Shown one piece after another: positions 11,278 through 23,419 of a stretch of 64,000 nucleotides of DNA. Source of the DNA: Hyposmocoma kahamanoa (taxonomy: Eukaryota; Arthropoda; Insecta; Lepidoptera; Cosmopterigidae); NCBI RefSeq assembly GCF_003589595.1, contig NW_020653713.1, forward strand, positions 356,033-420,032, given 5' to 3'. Numbering within the stretch: the first letter of the stretch is position 1; each line of letters starts with the position of its first letter. The position numbers and the translations under genes were made by a program. A model generated the notes under the pieces. It saw nothing but the letters and a program-made list of their open reading frames with translations. It was not told the DNA's origin and did no database searches.

Positions 11278-14200
11278 TCAGAAGTCGAAGTCGTAGGGGC
11301 GCTGCGGCCTGCGCTGCAACAGCGGTATGTTCACCTCTTCCGGCGAGCGGAACACCTGAGCCGTGGGCTGCGGCCGCGCAGCCGGGGTCGCCGCCGACGA
11401 AGCGAGGCGCGCCGCCGCGGGCGTCGCCTTTCTCGGGGCCTCCTCCTGTAACAGAAGCTCCGTCAGCGAACACCGCGGCTGAAGGAAACCGCACACAAGC
11501 GGTTCGCGAGAGCAAACGCACCTCGTCACCGTCCTCGTCCTCCTCGAAGCGATCGTCGTGGTACACCTCGGCGGGATAGTACCGGTCGGAGTACTTAAGC
11601 GACACGTTGGGTTTGCGTTGCACTTCCTCCTGGTTGATCGGCCGATACAGGTACTCGTTGACGAAGTGGTATTTGGCTGACTTCTGGCAAATGTTGTCGT
11701 GCGTGGGCGGCATGCAGATCAGATGAACCTGTCACAGATCGAGAACCTCACAGCCATATTCATGGACATACGATTTTCGAGGGAAACGCGGACATACAAA
11801 ATCTCAATAGGCTCGAACAAAAAGGTTACGGAAATTAATTAAAAGATCAAAAACCGTTTTATTACACCAAGTTTCCACAATAGTCACTATTTGCAAAATA
11901 AAAAAAATATTATATTGGGGGCTATTTCTCTGTAAATAAAACTTTTTTTTTTTGTACATTCATGCTCATGGGATAGGTTTTGAAAGATGCGGTAAAAATC
12001 TCGAAATATCTGGTATGAATTGTCTATGAATATTCTACTTAGTTAAATTACGTGATCGTAAAGCTTTATTAAGGCGGAGACTTCACTTTTCTTATTATTT
12101 TTGTTAAAATATATTTTATCTGGCACTAGCTTATAGGTACGCCAGTTTTATAAAACTTAAAAGCTGCTTTTAGGGTGTGTCGTTCTTAAGTCAGACATTC
12201 TGCAGTAATTTAGACCTAAGATCCAAGCTTAGACCGACACTTAGCTTACATTTTTGAGAAATCAATAAAATATAATACGAACTAACCTTTGTTTGCGATT
12301 CGATATTATAACGTGTTTTAATTGATTCGGAATTAAAAATAAGAATCATAAAAATAATTTATACTTTCGGTCAACCGTTCAAAATGTGCGCGACTAATAT
12401 GCACGTCGTGATGGCGCACGTTTCATTGCACGATATTTAAAAAGAAAAACAAAAAAAATTTATTACTTGATGGAATGTGAAACCGTCAGGACAAATCCAG
12501 GAGTGTTTAACGCTGTCCTGACAATAGTGGAAGACCTCGCAGGCGAGCTCCTGATCTGCGTAATAGCCCGACTGCTTGCCAACACAATCGAACCGCGACT
12601 GCTGCAGCAGCTGCGCCAGCCGGTCCGGTTCCTCGCGCTCCTCATCTGCCTCCACCTCCTCCAACTGCGCCTGAGCCTGTGGACGTTGCGCCTGCGCCAC
12701 CTGCAACCAGCCGCGCCGGTCAATCGACGAGTAATCGTTCAGGCCTTTGTTCAGGCCTTTTTTTGTTGCCGAAAACTCAAAACAAAACTCGCCTTGCGCT
12801 GCGGCGGTCGGCCCTGCGACTGGCTTTGCAACTGGCTCTGCAACTGGCCCTGTAGCTGCCCATGCTGCTCTGTGTAATGCTGCGGTGCGGCTGAGGGCTC
12901 CTGCTGCGGCCCGCGCTGGTACCCCGCCAGCTCGGCTAGAGAGGGTGTCGGTCGGAAGCCACTGGGCAAAGCGTTATATGCGCCAGTAGTATAAGCGCGT
13001 GGCCGCAAATTTCTCGACTCCTGCAACCAACATTCATCGCATCGATTACTAAGGAAAGTTGTTAAGTCTATTATACAAAAATATGTAACTTAGGAATTTC
13101 GGTTTTCAACCGTTCGTGCGCGACGACGTCGCCTGCAGCGAATGTCGGCAATTAATGCAATTATGGTACCGGTCGTATCAACGGATACGGGTGAGCGGCG
13201 CACGCGACGGCGCTTGTCGATGCCGATTTTTACTTCCAACCCAGTCGGTGCCATGTACAGTTTATACAAGCATGTTTTTGATGCGCTTTCTCTAAGACGC
13301 AAACCAAATTACTCAGTCAGTTTTTCGGCGTATTATTTCCGTTTTGTGTTCAAATTAAAATTTATACTTAGTATTATTAAATGATTATTATTATTGTTAT
13401 TTATCAATATTATTAGATTTAATTAAAAGTATTAATTATATCTGAATTTGTCTCAGGTTGTATTTTTATGTTTTACGTAATAAGTTATATTTTATGCGGT
13501 AGGTTAGTTAAATTGTGCATCCCTTATATTACGTTTCTATTTGTGAGGATCTGTGATTGGCTCTCAGATGTTACTATTATTATATAAGTTAGTTTTAGGC
13601 TGTTGGTCTTCCTTCAAGATAAATGAGTGTGTGTGGTGAATTTCATAGCCACGAATACGAATTCTATACTTATTGATTCGCAGCGTAATTGTTAAGCAGC
13701 AGCGTACCTAACATTTTACAGTAACGCCTTAATGTCTGTCTGCGCTGCTGGTACTGCTAATGAGGGAGTGTGCGTACCTACATTTGGATCGGCTCCAAGT
13801 AAATGATATGAGGAGAGCTCTGCAGCGGCTCAAGCCTAAAACATCCACGGGGCCAGATGGTATTCCACCCTTCCTTTTTAGGCAATGTCGAGATGTTTTG
13901 ATGGGTCCCTTACTGCATATTTATAATCTTTGCCTGGAGTCGGCGGTTTTCCCGGAAAGGGGGAAGCTGACACGGGTGGTGCCAAAGGGTGGGTCATCGT
14001 CTATCGTGGAGGAATACAGACCAATAGCAATATTGTCGACGCCGGAAAGGTTCTTTAGACTGCTATCCACAAGTCTTTGTACTCATTGGTAAGCGCATAG
14101 TTGACAGACTCGCAGCACGGGTTCCGCCCGGCACGAAGTACGACTGTAACCTACACAACTATTTGGCTGACGTGGCTAGTGTGTTCAGTGTCCATTTGAG

Positions 14201-17200
14201 GATAGTGGGGTGCAGTTGGATGCTGCTTATTTCGACTTCGAAAAAGCTTTTGGTTTCAGCAGTATGTCAATTACGCTGGGTATGTGTCAGATACGTATTA
14301 CATCGGTTACCTTTCAGTAGCCCAAAATTACATTTTCCAGAAATAACGTTTGATCGAAATTTTATGACCTCGAAAATAATTTTGAGAGAAAAATATTTTT
14401 TTTTAAACCTAACTTAACCTAACCTAATCGTGTCTTTGCGATAAACACTCAACATATCCTGAAAGAACAACTATTTCGTTATAATTCGGTTTTCGGTGTA
14501 ATGAAAATTTGAGCAAACGTTATTTCGAACAAAAACATTTTCGACTTTGTGATAGGTTACCTGTTACACCACATCCGGCGTAAATCAAGTCAGTAATCTT
14601 GGGCCTTTGGAATTCCTGCTAGTCATAAACGACTTGCCGAAGCAAGTAGGTACAAGATGCCAAGTGCTTGTTGTTTGCGGACGACCTGAAATTGCATCTC
14701 GCAGTACAAGATCAAGGTGATTGCGAAAAGTTGCAGAGAGACATCGACACAGTGGTAGCTTGGAGCCATGAGAATAGGTTACTATAAATATAATACCGCC
14801 AAATGCACAGCTATTACTTTCTCTCGCGCACACAGACCTAGGGTGCACGATTACAAGGGACTGGGTATATAACCATGGCGAGGGTGAATGAGGTGAACGA
14901 TTTGGGCGTTCCTTTAACTGCATCACTTTCGAGATCACGTGTATAACATCTGCAAGAAAGTGTACAGCCATTTGGGTTTTGTCCTGCGCAAAGCACACAG
15001 TTTCACGAATATTAAAGCGATCATAGTTTTATATAATACTCTGGTGAGAAGCTAGCTTGAGTGAAATGCCCTTATACTTGAGAAAATACAGAATAAATTT
15101 ATAAGATATATGTATTTAAGACATTACGGGGTATATCCATTCTATCCACGGATGTATCCAACATTATTTATATTAAGAATGATAGGTTACAATAAACTCG
15201 AAGTCAGAAGAAATGTAGCATTAGTAACATATATTTTTAAATTACTAAAGGCAAAAAATTAAAATGCGGGTTTACTGAGACACATAAATTTTAGTGCGCC
15301 AAACAGGTAGGTATGTGAAACGAAGGCAACGGCCGCAGCTAGTGGTGGTGCCGTATGCGCGCACCAACATGTTAGGACAAGCGCCGCCGCTCACGCGCGC
15401 AACACGGATCATGAACTTGACTTAGAATAATAACGCATAGAAACCTAGTCCGCACACGCTAAGTGAGGCAAATTGAAGCGCGCCCAAAAGGCCTACACGA
15501 GCGGGCGGGCCTTCAGTGCTCAAGGTCAACTTGCACCACGAACAGCTCCAGAATTTTTGCTAAAAATGACGAAATGTGCGGTAAATGAGTGTAAAAATAC
15601 GTCAGACAAACATAAAATAGTACTAACATCACATTCCACAAGGAAGTAACGCGTTTCAACTTGTATTTTTATATAAATATTCACTAAAACCGAAATTTAA
15701 CCTACTACTAAAACTAGCCTACATGAATTGGATTTTTGCCTCACTTGTGACAGTTCGTTTGATATGAAACTATCATTCTATGCGTTATTATTCTAAGGAA
15801 CTTGATTGATGATGAGGTGGACATATTTACGAATCCTCTAAGTGAATTCACAAAGGTTACTTTATTTATCTGGACTTAATACTGTATCTAGGCACTTGTA
15901 AGTATTCATCATATTGTCTAGACTATCGCGTTGGATAATAATCTGTAATGATAGTTTACGAGCGGCTTAAATAAATAAAAAAATACACTGGTCAAGAAAC
16001 TTAGTCATTATGGTGTCTCTAACCGTGACTTCAATGTAAAACTACACAAAATGTTATTATACAACCACTGCGCACTTAGATGATAAAAGGGACTGATCCG
16101 GTTCGTATTTTCAGATTACTTTTATTTGAAATGAATGTTGTAAAAGGTAAATACCAATACATGTCATTTACAAACTGCCTCCGTTATAATTTTATTGAAT
16201 ATAATTTAATTGCCTCTGTGGCCGAACAGTTACCATGTCGGACTGCGACGCAGAGATCCCAGGTTCGATTCGATGTGTGTAATTTGTGGTTGTGTGTCCA
16301 TGGCACCCGCGAGACAGGGTGTTCCTAGTGCGGGGCCATGTTGAGTGTGTGCGTTATTAAAAAAAAACAAAGATACTTCGGCACCATATGTTCAGTTACT
16401 GAATGTAAACAATGTTTTTGGCGTGCTGAACGTATTTATTGCATTTATTTTTAATAAAAATGTACACATCAAATGGGTTGTGGAAAAAAGAAAATGACAG
16501 TAAGACAGAACGAGTGAATGTAGACAGAACGAGCTGCTTCAATTCTATTACGAACACTTCATTTAAATTTGAATTTCACCTGTTGCTGCACCGTTTCGTA
16601 ACAACTGAAATCTTTATCTTTTTTCCATCCCCTGAGACTTACATAACCGCACACCCAGCCTAATAGCCAAACTATTAAATACTATATGCCAGAAAAGTAT
16701 TATTACCTAGCCGCGCCGTTTCTTTCATTCGTTCATTTATTTAACTATGATGACTTATTAAGCCACTAAATTAACGGTCTAATCCACTCACTAAACTGAG
16801 CCATTGAATGAATCTTCTAACTGACGATCCTTCGGCGACCATTGGTCGAATGGCTAATTGAACTGTTTAGCTCCGACATAAACTTCTCAAATTTATCAAA
16901 CTCTGATACAACGCCGTCGTGAAGTGAGTTCCAATAAGCAACATGACAGTAAAACACAAAAGTATTAAAAAAGATTTGAAAAACCACAGTAGCACTTTCG
17001 ACTTTCACCTAGTCTGCGGTGGTCAGTGACTGTACGCACCTCCTGGTCGAGTGCCAGCTCGTCGTCGTCGGCGTCAAACGCGTCGAGCTCGTCGGGCACA
17101 GCGTCGTCGACCGGCACGGCGTACGCGCGTGCCATCGCACTCAGCGCAGTCAACGCCAGCCACAGTGTTGCCAGCCTCCGAAACCGCTCTCCGGTCGTAC

Positions 17201-17211
17201 TTCTGCCGCTT
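11278..17211 (-). CDS. CPAP1-type chitin-binding cuticular protein (first coding exon not found)
   Basis: A secreted protein with one peritrophin-A (CBM14) chitin-binding domain, the architecture of cuticular proteins analogous to peritrophins, group 1. These bind chitin in exoskeleton or tracheal cuticle. Exons: 17040-17211, 12793-13020, 12467-12700, 11522-11728, 11278-11445; all internal joins keep frame. The first exon carries a signal-peptide core (LATLWLALTALSAMARAYA) and an acidic stretch but no ATG before it, and it begins in phase 2, so an upstream exon is missing. The CBM14 has six cysteines spaced 14-5-9-12-8 (FDCVGKQSGYY, HYCQDSVKHSWICPDG, LICMPP, DNIC), split by an intron. A Gln-rich linker precedes it; the C-terminus ends QRRPQRPYDFDF. 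The 12701-12792 intron uses a GC donor. About 336 residues are visible. Exact CPAP1 subfamily is not determined. Confidence 0.85.
13744..15260 (+). mobile_element. decayed jockey-like LINE ORF2 in the CPAP1 intron
   Basis: A reverse transcriptase relic in the 4-kb CPAP1 intron. 13760-14092 has STGPDGIPPFLFRQC and EEYRPIAILS, the first RT blocks. Further on come AYFDFEKAF, SNLGPLEFLLVINDLPKQ, then FADDLKLHLAVQDQ (the catalytic YADD box as FADD) and AWSHENRLL. The thumb region follows (KKVYSHLGFVLRKAH, IQNKFIRYMYLRHY). Several frameshifts and stops, plus an insertion at 14313-14554, make it inactive. It lacks the endonuclease end. Confidence 0.75.
14305..14562. mobile_element. 242-bp insertion with 8-bp target duplication inside the LINE
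   Basis: The LINE reading is interrupted by 14313-14554, flanked by the direct repeat GGTTACCT (14305-14312 and 14555-14562). Removing the insert and one repeat brings the LINE's SGV and LGPL region next to the upstream block. Both ends contain GAAATAACGTTT in inverted orientation, suggesting a small nonautonomous DNA element. Confidence 0.65.
15413..15805. mobile_element. hAT-like MITE with 22-bp TIRs and 8-bp TSD
   Basis: Element 15421-15797 (377 bp) has perfect 22-bp terminal inverted repeats (starting CTTAGAATAATAACGCATAG) at 15421-15442 and 15776-15797. It is flanked by the direct repeat GAACTTGA at 15413-15420 and 15798-15805. An 8-bp duplication is the hAT superfamily signature. There is no transposase inside. 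Confidence 0.85.
16210..16368 (+). repeat. tRNA-derived SINE S1, copy 1 (in CPAP1 intron)
   Basis: The head has polymerase III promoter-like boxes: box A TGGCCGAACAGTT and box B GGTTCGATTC. The body ends with the family-specific TTGAGTGTGTGCGTTATT followed by A. Diverged and internally deleted after box B. Confidence 0.8.
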
Positions 17212-18848
17212 CTGTAATAAAGAAGGAAATCCAAACATAGATTTATTACCTTATTTCATTACGAATAACGATTAAGTAAATACTAAATCGAGTAAACCAT
17301 TACAATTGCAACGCAATAACCATATTTTTGTACTTTCTCCATCGAGTCATCGAGTCGTGAAATGAGACCTTAGTTGCGTAGGCGCTACCGCTGACGTTTC
17401 ACGCCGAGTCGAGTTGCAATGCAAACATATTATTTACTCGGTAGCTTTTTGGCCCATGACGAAGTGGTGACAAATCAGTTGCACGGGCTTTCTGCAACAT
17501 CGTTGTTCTCTAATATTTTTATCGTTTGTCTGGTTGATCATGGATTTATTCTATTTCTATTTGCTCATTTGATCCCAACAATGTTCTAAGTATGATTCTA
17601 GCCCAGTTAGATCTACTTATCATATGCATTAGATCGTAAAAGCCATTGCGCTTATCCCCAATCCCACACCTGCACAAATGCCATTAGCGATATAATAAAA
17701 GGTACATTATATAACTGACTCCAAACAATGACAATGTCAGGATTCGATCAACTGCGAATATTTGTTTCGGCAGTGGTGATGGTCAGAAACAAATTCTGAT
17801 GCAATCATCAAGATGATGCGTAATATTTATGAACAGTGCTTTATGTCCACTTATTTGAGACCAACTTTTTTATTTAGTCTCCAGTTAAAATTCAGTTTGT
17901 CTTTGGTTTAAATTTAAACTCAACCTTCTTTATTGAAATGCTGCACTCTCTAACCCTGTCTTCTTAATTTCTTGCGCCGTGGTCTTTATTTTCTTTTTAA
18001 TAAATAAGCACCTTTTCTTATTTCTATAGGTACCTATCATTTGTGTTGCTTCTCACCTCGCTTGCTTTAGTTATTTTTATTTTGAGATTTTCCGGAGAAG
18101 ATAATCTCTTGATTTTATCACAACTATATAGACGTACCAACAATGTTAGACAGAAGGTCACTCTTTAAATGAATGCGCGTTCTGGCGAACTTGTCGACTA
18201 CGATCTTGAAGTTGTCTTGGTTAATGGCACGTCTTCACGGTTCTCTCTTTAATTCGGAATTAAGTCGACCTTCACTTTCCTTTTTTAATTTTACGCTATT
18301 TATAATTATTTGCCTATTATTCATTATATGCTCTCAGCTACTCTGTGGCTACTAATTATTGGGTATTTTCAATGTTTTGTAGAGAATATTTACTATTAAT
18401 AATTATTTTAACTTTATGGACATTTTAAAATTACTTAATTTTATTAATAAATGAAATGTATCTACTACGATAACGAGAAATATAAATAGTTATACGAAGT
18501 ATTGTTGTTGCGTATTAAATGTGTTGAACCACGTCACCACGCCACCACGCCGCGCCACCACGCACGCCAGATCCGAGCGACCGGACTACTTCGAAAAAAT
18601 CATATTAAATTACGATTCATAGATGGGTGTTCCAATATTTGAATTACAATAAAAATTAACGTTATTAAAATTTACAATACAGTTTAGTATTCAGACAAAT
18701 TTTCTTTTATATTCTTTAATAGCCCAGCTTATCCTTTGGGTACTTTGTCACGACCAATAATATTTTTAAAATATTTTACTCAACTTGCAGGTATTAATTA
18801 CTATTTAGGTTCCTAAGTCTTTTAAGTGCGAAAAATGCGAATTCTATA
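17212..18848. other. upstream flank of the CPAP1 gene, nothing firm
   Basis: Should contain the missing first exon or intron of the CPAP1 gene. I could not identify an ATG exon ending in phase 2. A CACCACGC-rich patch lies at 18533-18570. Confidence 0.35.
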
Positions 18849-19378
18849 GACTTAAACCATCGAGTATATAACCAGAAATAGAGACGAAATAAGGACCATA
18901 TATTCCTGGTAACACATTAGCGATACGGCTCTTATAAATATCAACAGTCTTTTGCACTAAAATATAGACAGACCAACTACTGACCTGTGTGTACGTCTCC
19001 GAATATTCCAAAAAATATTCTGTATTTATTGTAATAAAGATAATCTCTCTAACAATGGCATTCTGTTCTATACGGTGGTGTGGGAAAAACAGCTAAACAT
19101 CTAGTTACAAAACAAACGGAATCACATTTCATCGGTAATTAAATATTAAATTTTGCAATTTTCGTCCATTATAGCAAAGCTCAAGTGAACTGGTCGATTT
19201 GAAGTGAAACAATTGACGACACCCATTGACGACATCGTTCAATTGTTTCGAACTCGGGCTAGCCAATCGGAGCGCAGTTGTTACAGTAATGATATGGCAG
19301 AATAGTTTTCAAACAAATTAAATGACATTTCGTCTCTATTTCTTTATATATTTTTTGGTTATATACTTGATGACTTAA
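18849..19378. mobile_element. inverted-repeat (MITE-like) element
   Basis: The left end 18849-18890 and right end 19327-19378 are imperfect reverse complements sharing AGTATATAACCA and AAATAGAGACGAAAT; the right arm has about 12 extra bases. No coding capacity inside. No clear target duplication was found. Confidence 0.6.
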
Positions 19379-19745
19379 ACACATTATGACGTACCTACTG
19401 AGAAAGCCACATGTTGCTATGTTTATAATAACGTTGAAGTTGGGTAAGTAGGTTCAGTAAGAGAACAGATGAACAACACGCACATACATAATATATGCTA
19501 CTAAAATTGAAGTAGTACTTAGAGTAGAAGTGGGGTACCTATTATTGAAGAAGTGCGTTCCGCAACGTGTGTCGTTCAAAATAAGAAGAAAAGAACCCAT
19601 AGTAGTGGATATGTTAGGTGGAAAACCTTTATTTTGTTTAGAAATACTTGTCGGCACGGCTTGATATGTTGTTGGCTCGAACGATCAGCCCGGCCGCGGA
19701 ATGCGCCCACGCAGAAGCGGCGCGCGCCGCGCCGCGCCCTTTATA

Positions 19746-19838
19746 GTAGACATGTGATCTAGTTATTGAGTTAATAGTGGGCAAGTGTGTGGCAGCAAGC
19801 CACACACTATTAACTCAATAACTAGATCACATATCTAC
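19746..19838. repeat. long near-perfect hairpin
   Basis: Arms 19746-19776 and 19808-19838 pair over 31 nt with one mismatch. An inner stem pairs GTGTGTGG (19785-19792) with CCACACAC (19800-19807) around a 7-nt loop, leaving an 8-nt bulge on the 5' side. Could be a pre-miRNA-like foldback or a tiny foldback transposon. Confidence 0.85.
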
Positions 19839-21842
19839 TTGATATCCTAGGTTTAGACTTTTAATCGAGTTCTGCATACGCACGATTAATCCGCATTCGC
19901 GATGGAGTTAGTAACGTTCTCTGTATATTTCATTAACTGAGATAGACTTTACGTATAGATAAATAACTTTAGAGCGTATGACGCTCAAGTGCGTAGTCAA
20001 GATGAAACAAACGTCCATTTGTCGCCGGCGCCGGCGCGCCGCCGCCCTGCGGGTTGCTACACGAGAGTTGCGCCACTGGCAGTGTGTAAGCCTGCAGCGA
20101 AGAAATGTTGAATTGCTGTGCAACGTGGGTTGTACTTGGTGGAAAACGGTCACGACGAGCTGCAACAAGCTCAAGGCCATAGAACGCTTACCCCCGCGGT
20201 GCTCTGCTTACAGTACCTGTTCTTATTTAATCCGAACGTGCTCACATCATTACGACAACACGCACCGCAGGTATCGCGCGGTGACGCCAATTAACACTCG
20301 CCGAAAGCCGAATCGTGGTAACCACCGCTTAGTCAAGAAGAAAACCACTGTGAGTGATGTTCATGAAGTTTTGCTTCAAGAACATTGCAGTCGCCTATTG
20401 CTTAAACTGCGTACAAGCTGCGCCGCGCGCTGTCGACACAATAAAATAAAATAAAATAAAAATTGCACGTTTATGATTAATGTTTGCAATGTATTCATCG
20501 AATATAACATAATAATGACTGCGACCAGCATTTCACTTAACTTGGCCAATTTACCGCTTAGAATAAGCCGCCAAACTTATGCTAACTTCAGCACACGTCG
20601 AAATAATTGTCCAAATAATTAAGACATTCCCTTTGTAGGTAAGTGTATACTTAAATTGTGTATAACTAGAATATTACAACACTATTCACAAGGTAGCAGT
20701 CGCTCGACATCTTCAAGCGCGCAACATCTGCAACGTGTTTCATTTAATTTCCTGTGTAATTTAGCGGAAAATTCGACGAAAGGTCAACCCCTAAATGTTT
20801 GGACTAACCAAAGCACAGTCTGTATACATGCAAAACAGCAGTTAACTCTCAATTAATACTACGACTACTACTAATTAATACTCAGTAATGTGTACCTTCA
20901 TAATATGTATAAAATAACTACTTGTAGGCAATAAGTCCGTACGGAATGCGGTCCTGTGCGGTCTTCAAATCTAACCTAACCTAACCAGTTGTTCATATTT
21001 ATTTGCTAAATTTTTATTTCAAGAACCAACGTATTACGCATTGAAACAAAAATCACCCGATATATTTTAAAATTTGGTGAATAAACGCAAAAACGGACCA
21101 AGCATGCCAATTGCTGTGAAATATCAACCTTCAAAAGTGCCTAATATTTGTACTAAAATGCTTTACGAAAACGACGCTAATGTAATCCTTTTTATCACTC
21201 GCATGTACGTCAGCATCGACCCACAGTATGGAAGCTTTTAAAGAGAAGGTTTAGGTCACAGTCCACCCCACCGTATACTTAAATAATACGTACCGTAAGA
21301 CTTCACTGTGCTTCAAAAATTAGTATGACATAGCATAATATGTATGTATAGTTTGAGAAGCTACATAATATGTAGCTAACTATGTAAAATATTATTATAC
21401 AACAACAGCACACGGCGGCGCAGAGTACATCAGCCACGCGCTCGCGACGCGACGGCGGCGAACAGTGGGCCCAAACTGATAATTCGTGGAGAAATAATTT
21501 GCTGAGATGAATTTTTGTATATGGTAAATAATGACATTCGTGATAACTTTTATTCTCGAGTAATTTTTTGGAAAGTTGCTTGTTGCTTAGAAAAAAAAAC
21601 AGTTTATTTTTTTAATTGGAGAAATATACATTTTATTCTGTAAACGAAATGTAGCAAAATAGATCCAATTATTGTCTAAAAAGAAAAAAGAAATCCATCT
21701 GCCTGTCCCTCCATTGATAACCGCAACTTGAAAGTTAAGTAGAAACTAGTATATTAAAAAAAAAATACAGAAATTCGGCTCTTTACAGGTAAAGCTGAAA
21801 GTACCTGTAGATGCATTATTTTAGTAGAGAATGGTTAGATAT
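19839..21842. other. no gene seen
   Basis: A GC-rich patch at 20015-20060 produces spurious long frames on both strands. An AAAATAAAAT run sits at 20440-20460. Nothing with family motifs or coherent splice phases. Confidence 0.4.
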
Positions 21843-22030
21843 ATAATAATAATAATAGCGCACACACTCAACATAGCACTAGGGAAACCCCGTGTCGCGG
21901 GTGCCATGGACACACACATAGACAATCACAAATTACACCCAAACCCACGAGAGAAATAAATGTAGGCCTTACAAATATTTCACCCGGGCCGAGAATCAAA
22001 CCTGGGACCTCTGCGTGATAGTCCGATCCG
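21843..22030 (-). repeat. tRNA-derived SINE S1, copy 2
   Basis: Reverse-oriented copy starting in an ATA run, then GCGCACACACTCAACATAGC. It reaches box B but loses the box A head near 22030. Confidence 0.85.
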
Positions 22031-22218
22031 TGATATATACTATAAACAAGTCACATACACCATATTTTCCTACATTTCTTATACATACAAAAAAACTAAA
22101 CTGTTTGTTTTCTCTGCAAGAAGCAACTTTCTAAAAAAATATTGTAATGTAAAATTTATCATATGAAAAAATCATCTCGATATTCCACAAATTATTCCAA
22201 AGTCCACGATACGCAAGT

Positions 22219-22590
22219 TTGGGCTTACTGTGGGGGGGCGCGGGCGCAGCGGGCAAAGTCATGGCAACCGGTGCGCAGCGACCCGCGGGGCGCGCGGCGC
22301 GACTTGTTATGCGGCGGTTACGCAAGCGGGGTCACGCCGTGCCCGAGCTCTTTTTTGCAGCTAACTGCAGCTGCACCACTGCCGACGTGGCGGCATCGTG
22401 GCGGAGACGTGGCGGCGGTGCGACGACGACGCCCCGCGACGCGGTGGTTCGACCTACACTTGGCGGCAATTATCTCACACGGGTGCGAATCGTAAACATG
22501 AGTAGGCTCGACACACTTTCGCTTTCTCGCGCAGCGCCGCTGCCGCAGGCCGCTGCTGCTGCGCCGAACATTCCCACGCGATAGTTGCAA
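22219..22590. promoter_or_regulatory. GC-rich island
   Basis: A strongly GC- and CpG-rich block in AT-rich surroundings. Frames stay open on both strands only because of composition. It could be a promoter-proximal region, but no start site or protein motif supports a specific gene. Confidence 0.3.
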
Positions 22591-22664
22591 AAACTAATAA
22601 CACGTGATAGATGTAGTATTTTCCATTGAATGTCCAGACAACTCGTGGTCTACGAATTTTGTTT

Positions 22665-22735
22665 AATGTATTGGGTTGGCGGCTCAGGGGGCCGCTTATA
22701 TCCAGCAGTGGGCGCGTATAAGCTGATAATATGAT
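22665..22735 (+). mobile_element. RTE-like LINE 3' end
   Basis: Contains ATCCAGCAGTGGGCGCGTAT followed by AAGCTGATAATATGATT, resembling the terminal block of RTE-type elements in insects. No coding part is attached. Confidence 0.45.
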
Positions 22736-22792
22736 TAGTACGTACAGTTGGGCAGTGTTGCAAATGAAATGTTTCCTAAAAGTGATCTAAAT

Positions 22793-22945
22793 GTTGAGTG
22801 TGTGCGTTATAAAAAAAAAAAAAAAAAAACTGTGGACACAACCAACATTTCGAACCATTTAATTACAGGCGCGTAACAAAACAAACATCCGTGAATTAGA
22901 TCTAAAAACTAGTTTCATTCCCTATATGTAACGACCGCGAAAATC
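22793..22945 (+). repeat. SINE S1 tail fragment followed by diverged R3
   Basis: TTGAGTGTGTGCGTTAT with a long A run (22793-22830) is just the last 25 bp of S1. It is followed by a diverged R3 copy with CCAACATTTCG and GTAACGACCGCGAAAA. Confidence 0.55.
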
Positions 22946-23419
22946 TAAGTACTCGATATGGAATGAAGAGTTCCTCGGGGAGCAATTTGCTCTGCTCAGA
23001 CGAGGGAGGCGCACTTCTGTCGTTCACCGCTCGACGCAGCCGCTCGCGTCGTGGGTGGAACTCTGTAACCATTGACTCCTACTCACAATGGTACAATCTG
23101 TGCATCTCCGTGTTGTGCTGTTTTAGCGAATAATTTAATTTATATTTAAATCTTGAAGTCCTCATGCGGGTTTTACTAAAAGGTCGAAACTATCGATAAT
23201 ATATAGATATTCGGCATTATTATAACGCCCAAATCTGAAACAGAAACATGTCCTCCCGAGACTCGCTGGAAGTATGTTGAAATTTTTAGGTAACTATTGA
23301 ACGTTACTTTTAAAAGGAGCCCATAAACGTATATATGCTAACCGGTTCCTTTACATCACAACCGAATGTTACACATTTGCCCTAATTTGAAATGGATGGT
23401 TTAAACTGAATTTTAACTG

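Noticed and set aside
11165..11713. 182-codon minus-strand ORF as the CPAP1 C-terminus
   Set aside because: Beyond 11522 it reads through an intron into low-complexity sequence; splicing 11446-11521 gives a coherent ending in another frame.
14405..14430. Interstitial telomere repeat (CCTAA)n, also at 20973-20987
   Set aside because: Only two or three units at each place; too short to claim telomeric origin.
22163..22584. Plus-strand ORFs of 110-121 codons as a gene
   Set aside because: Composition-driven open frames in a GC island on both strands, without family motifs.
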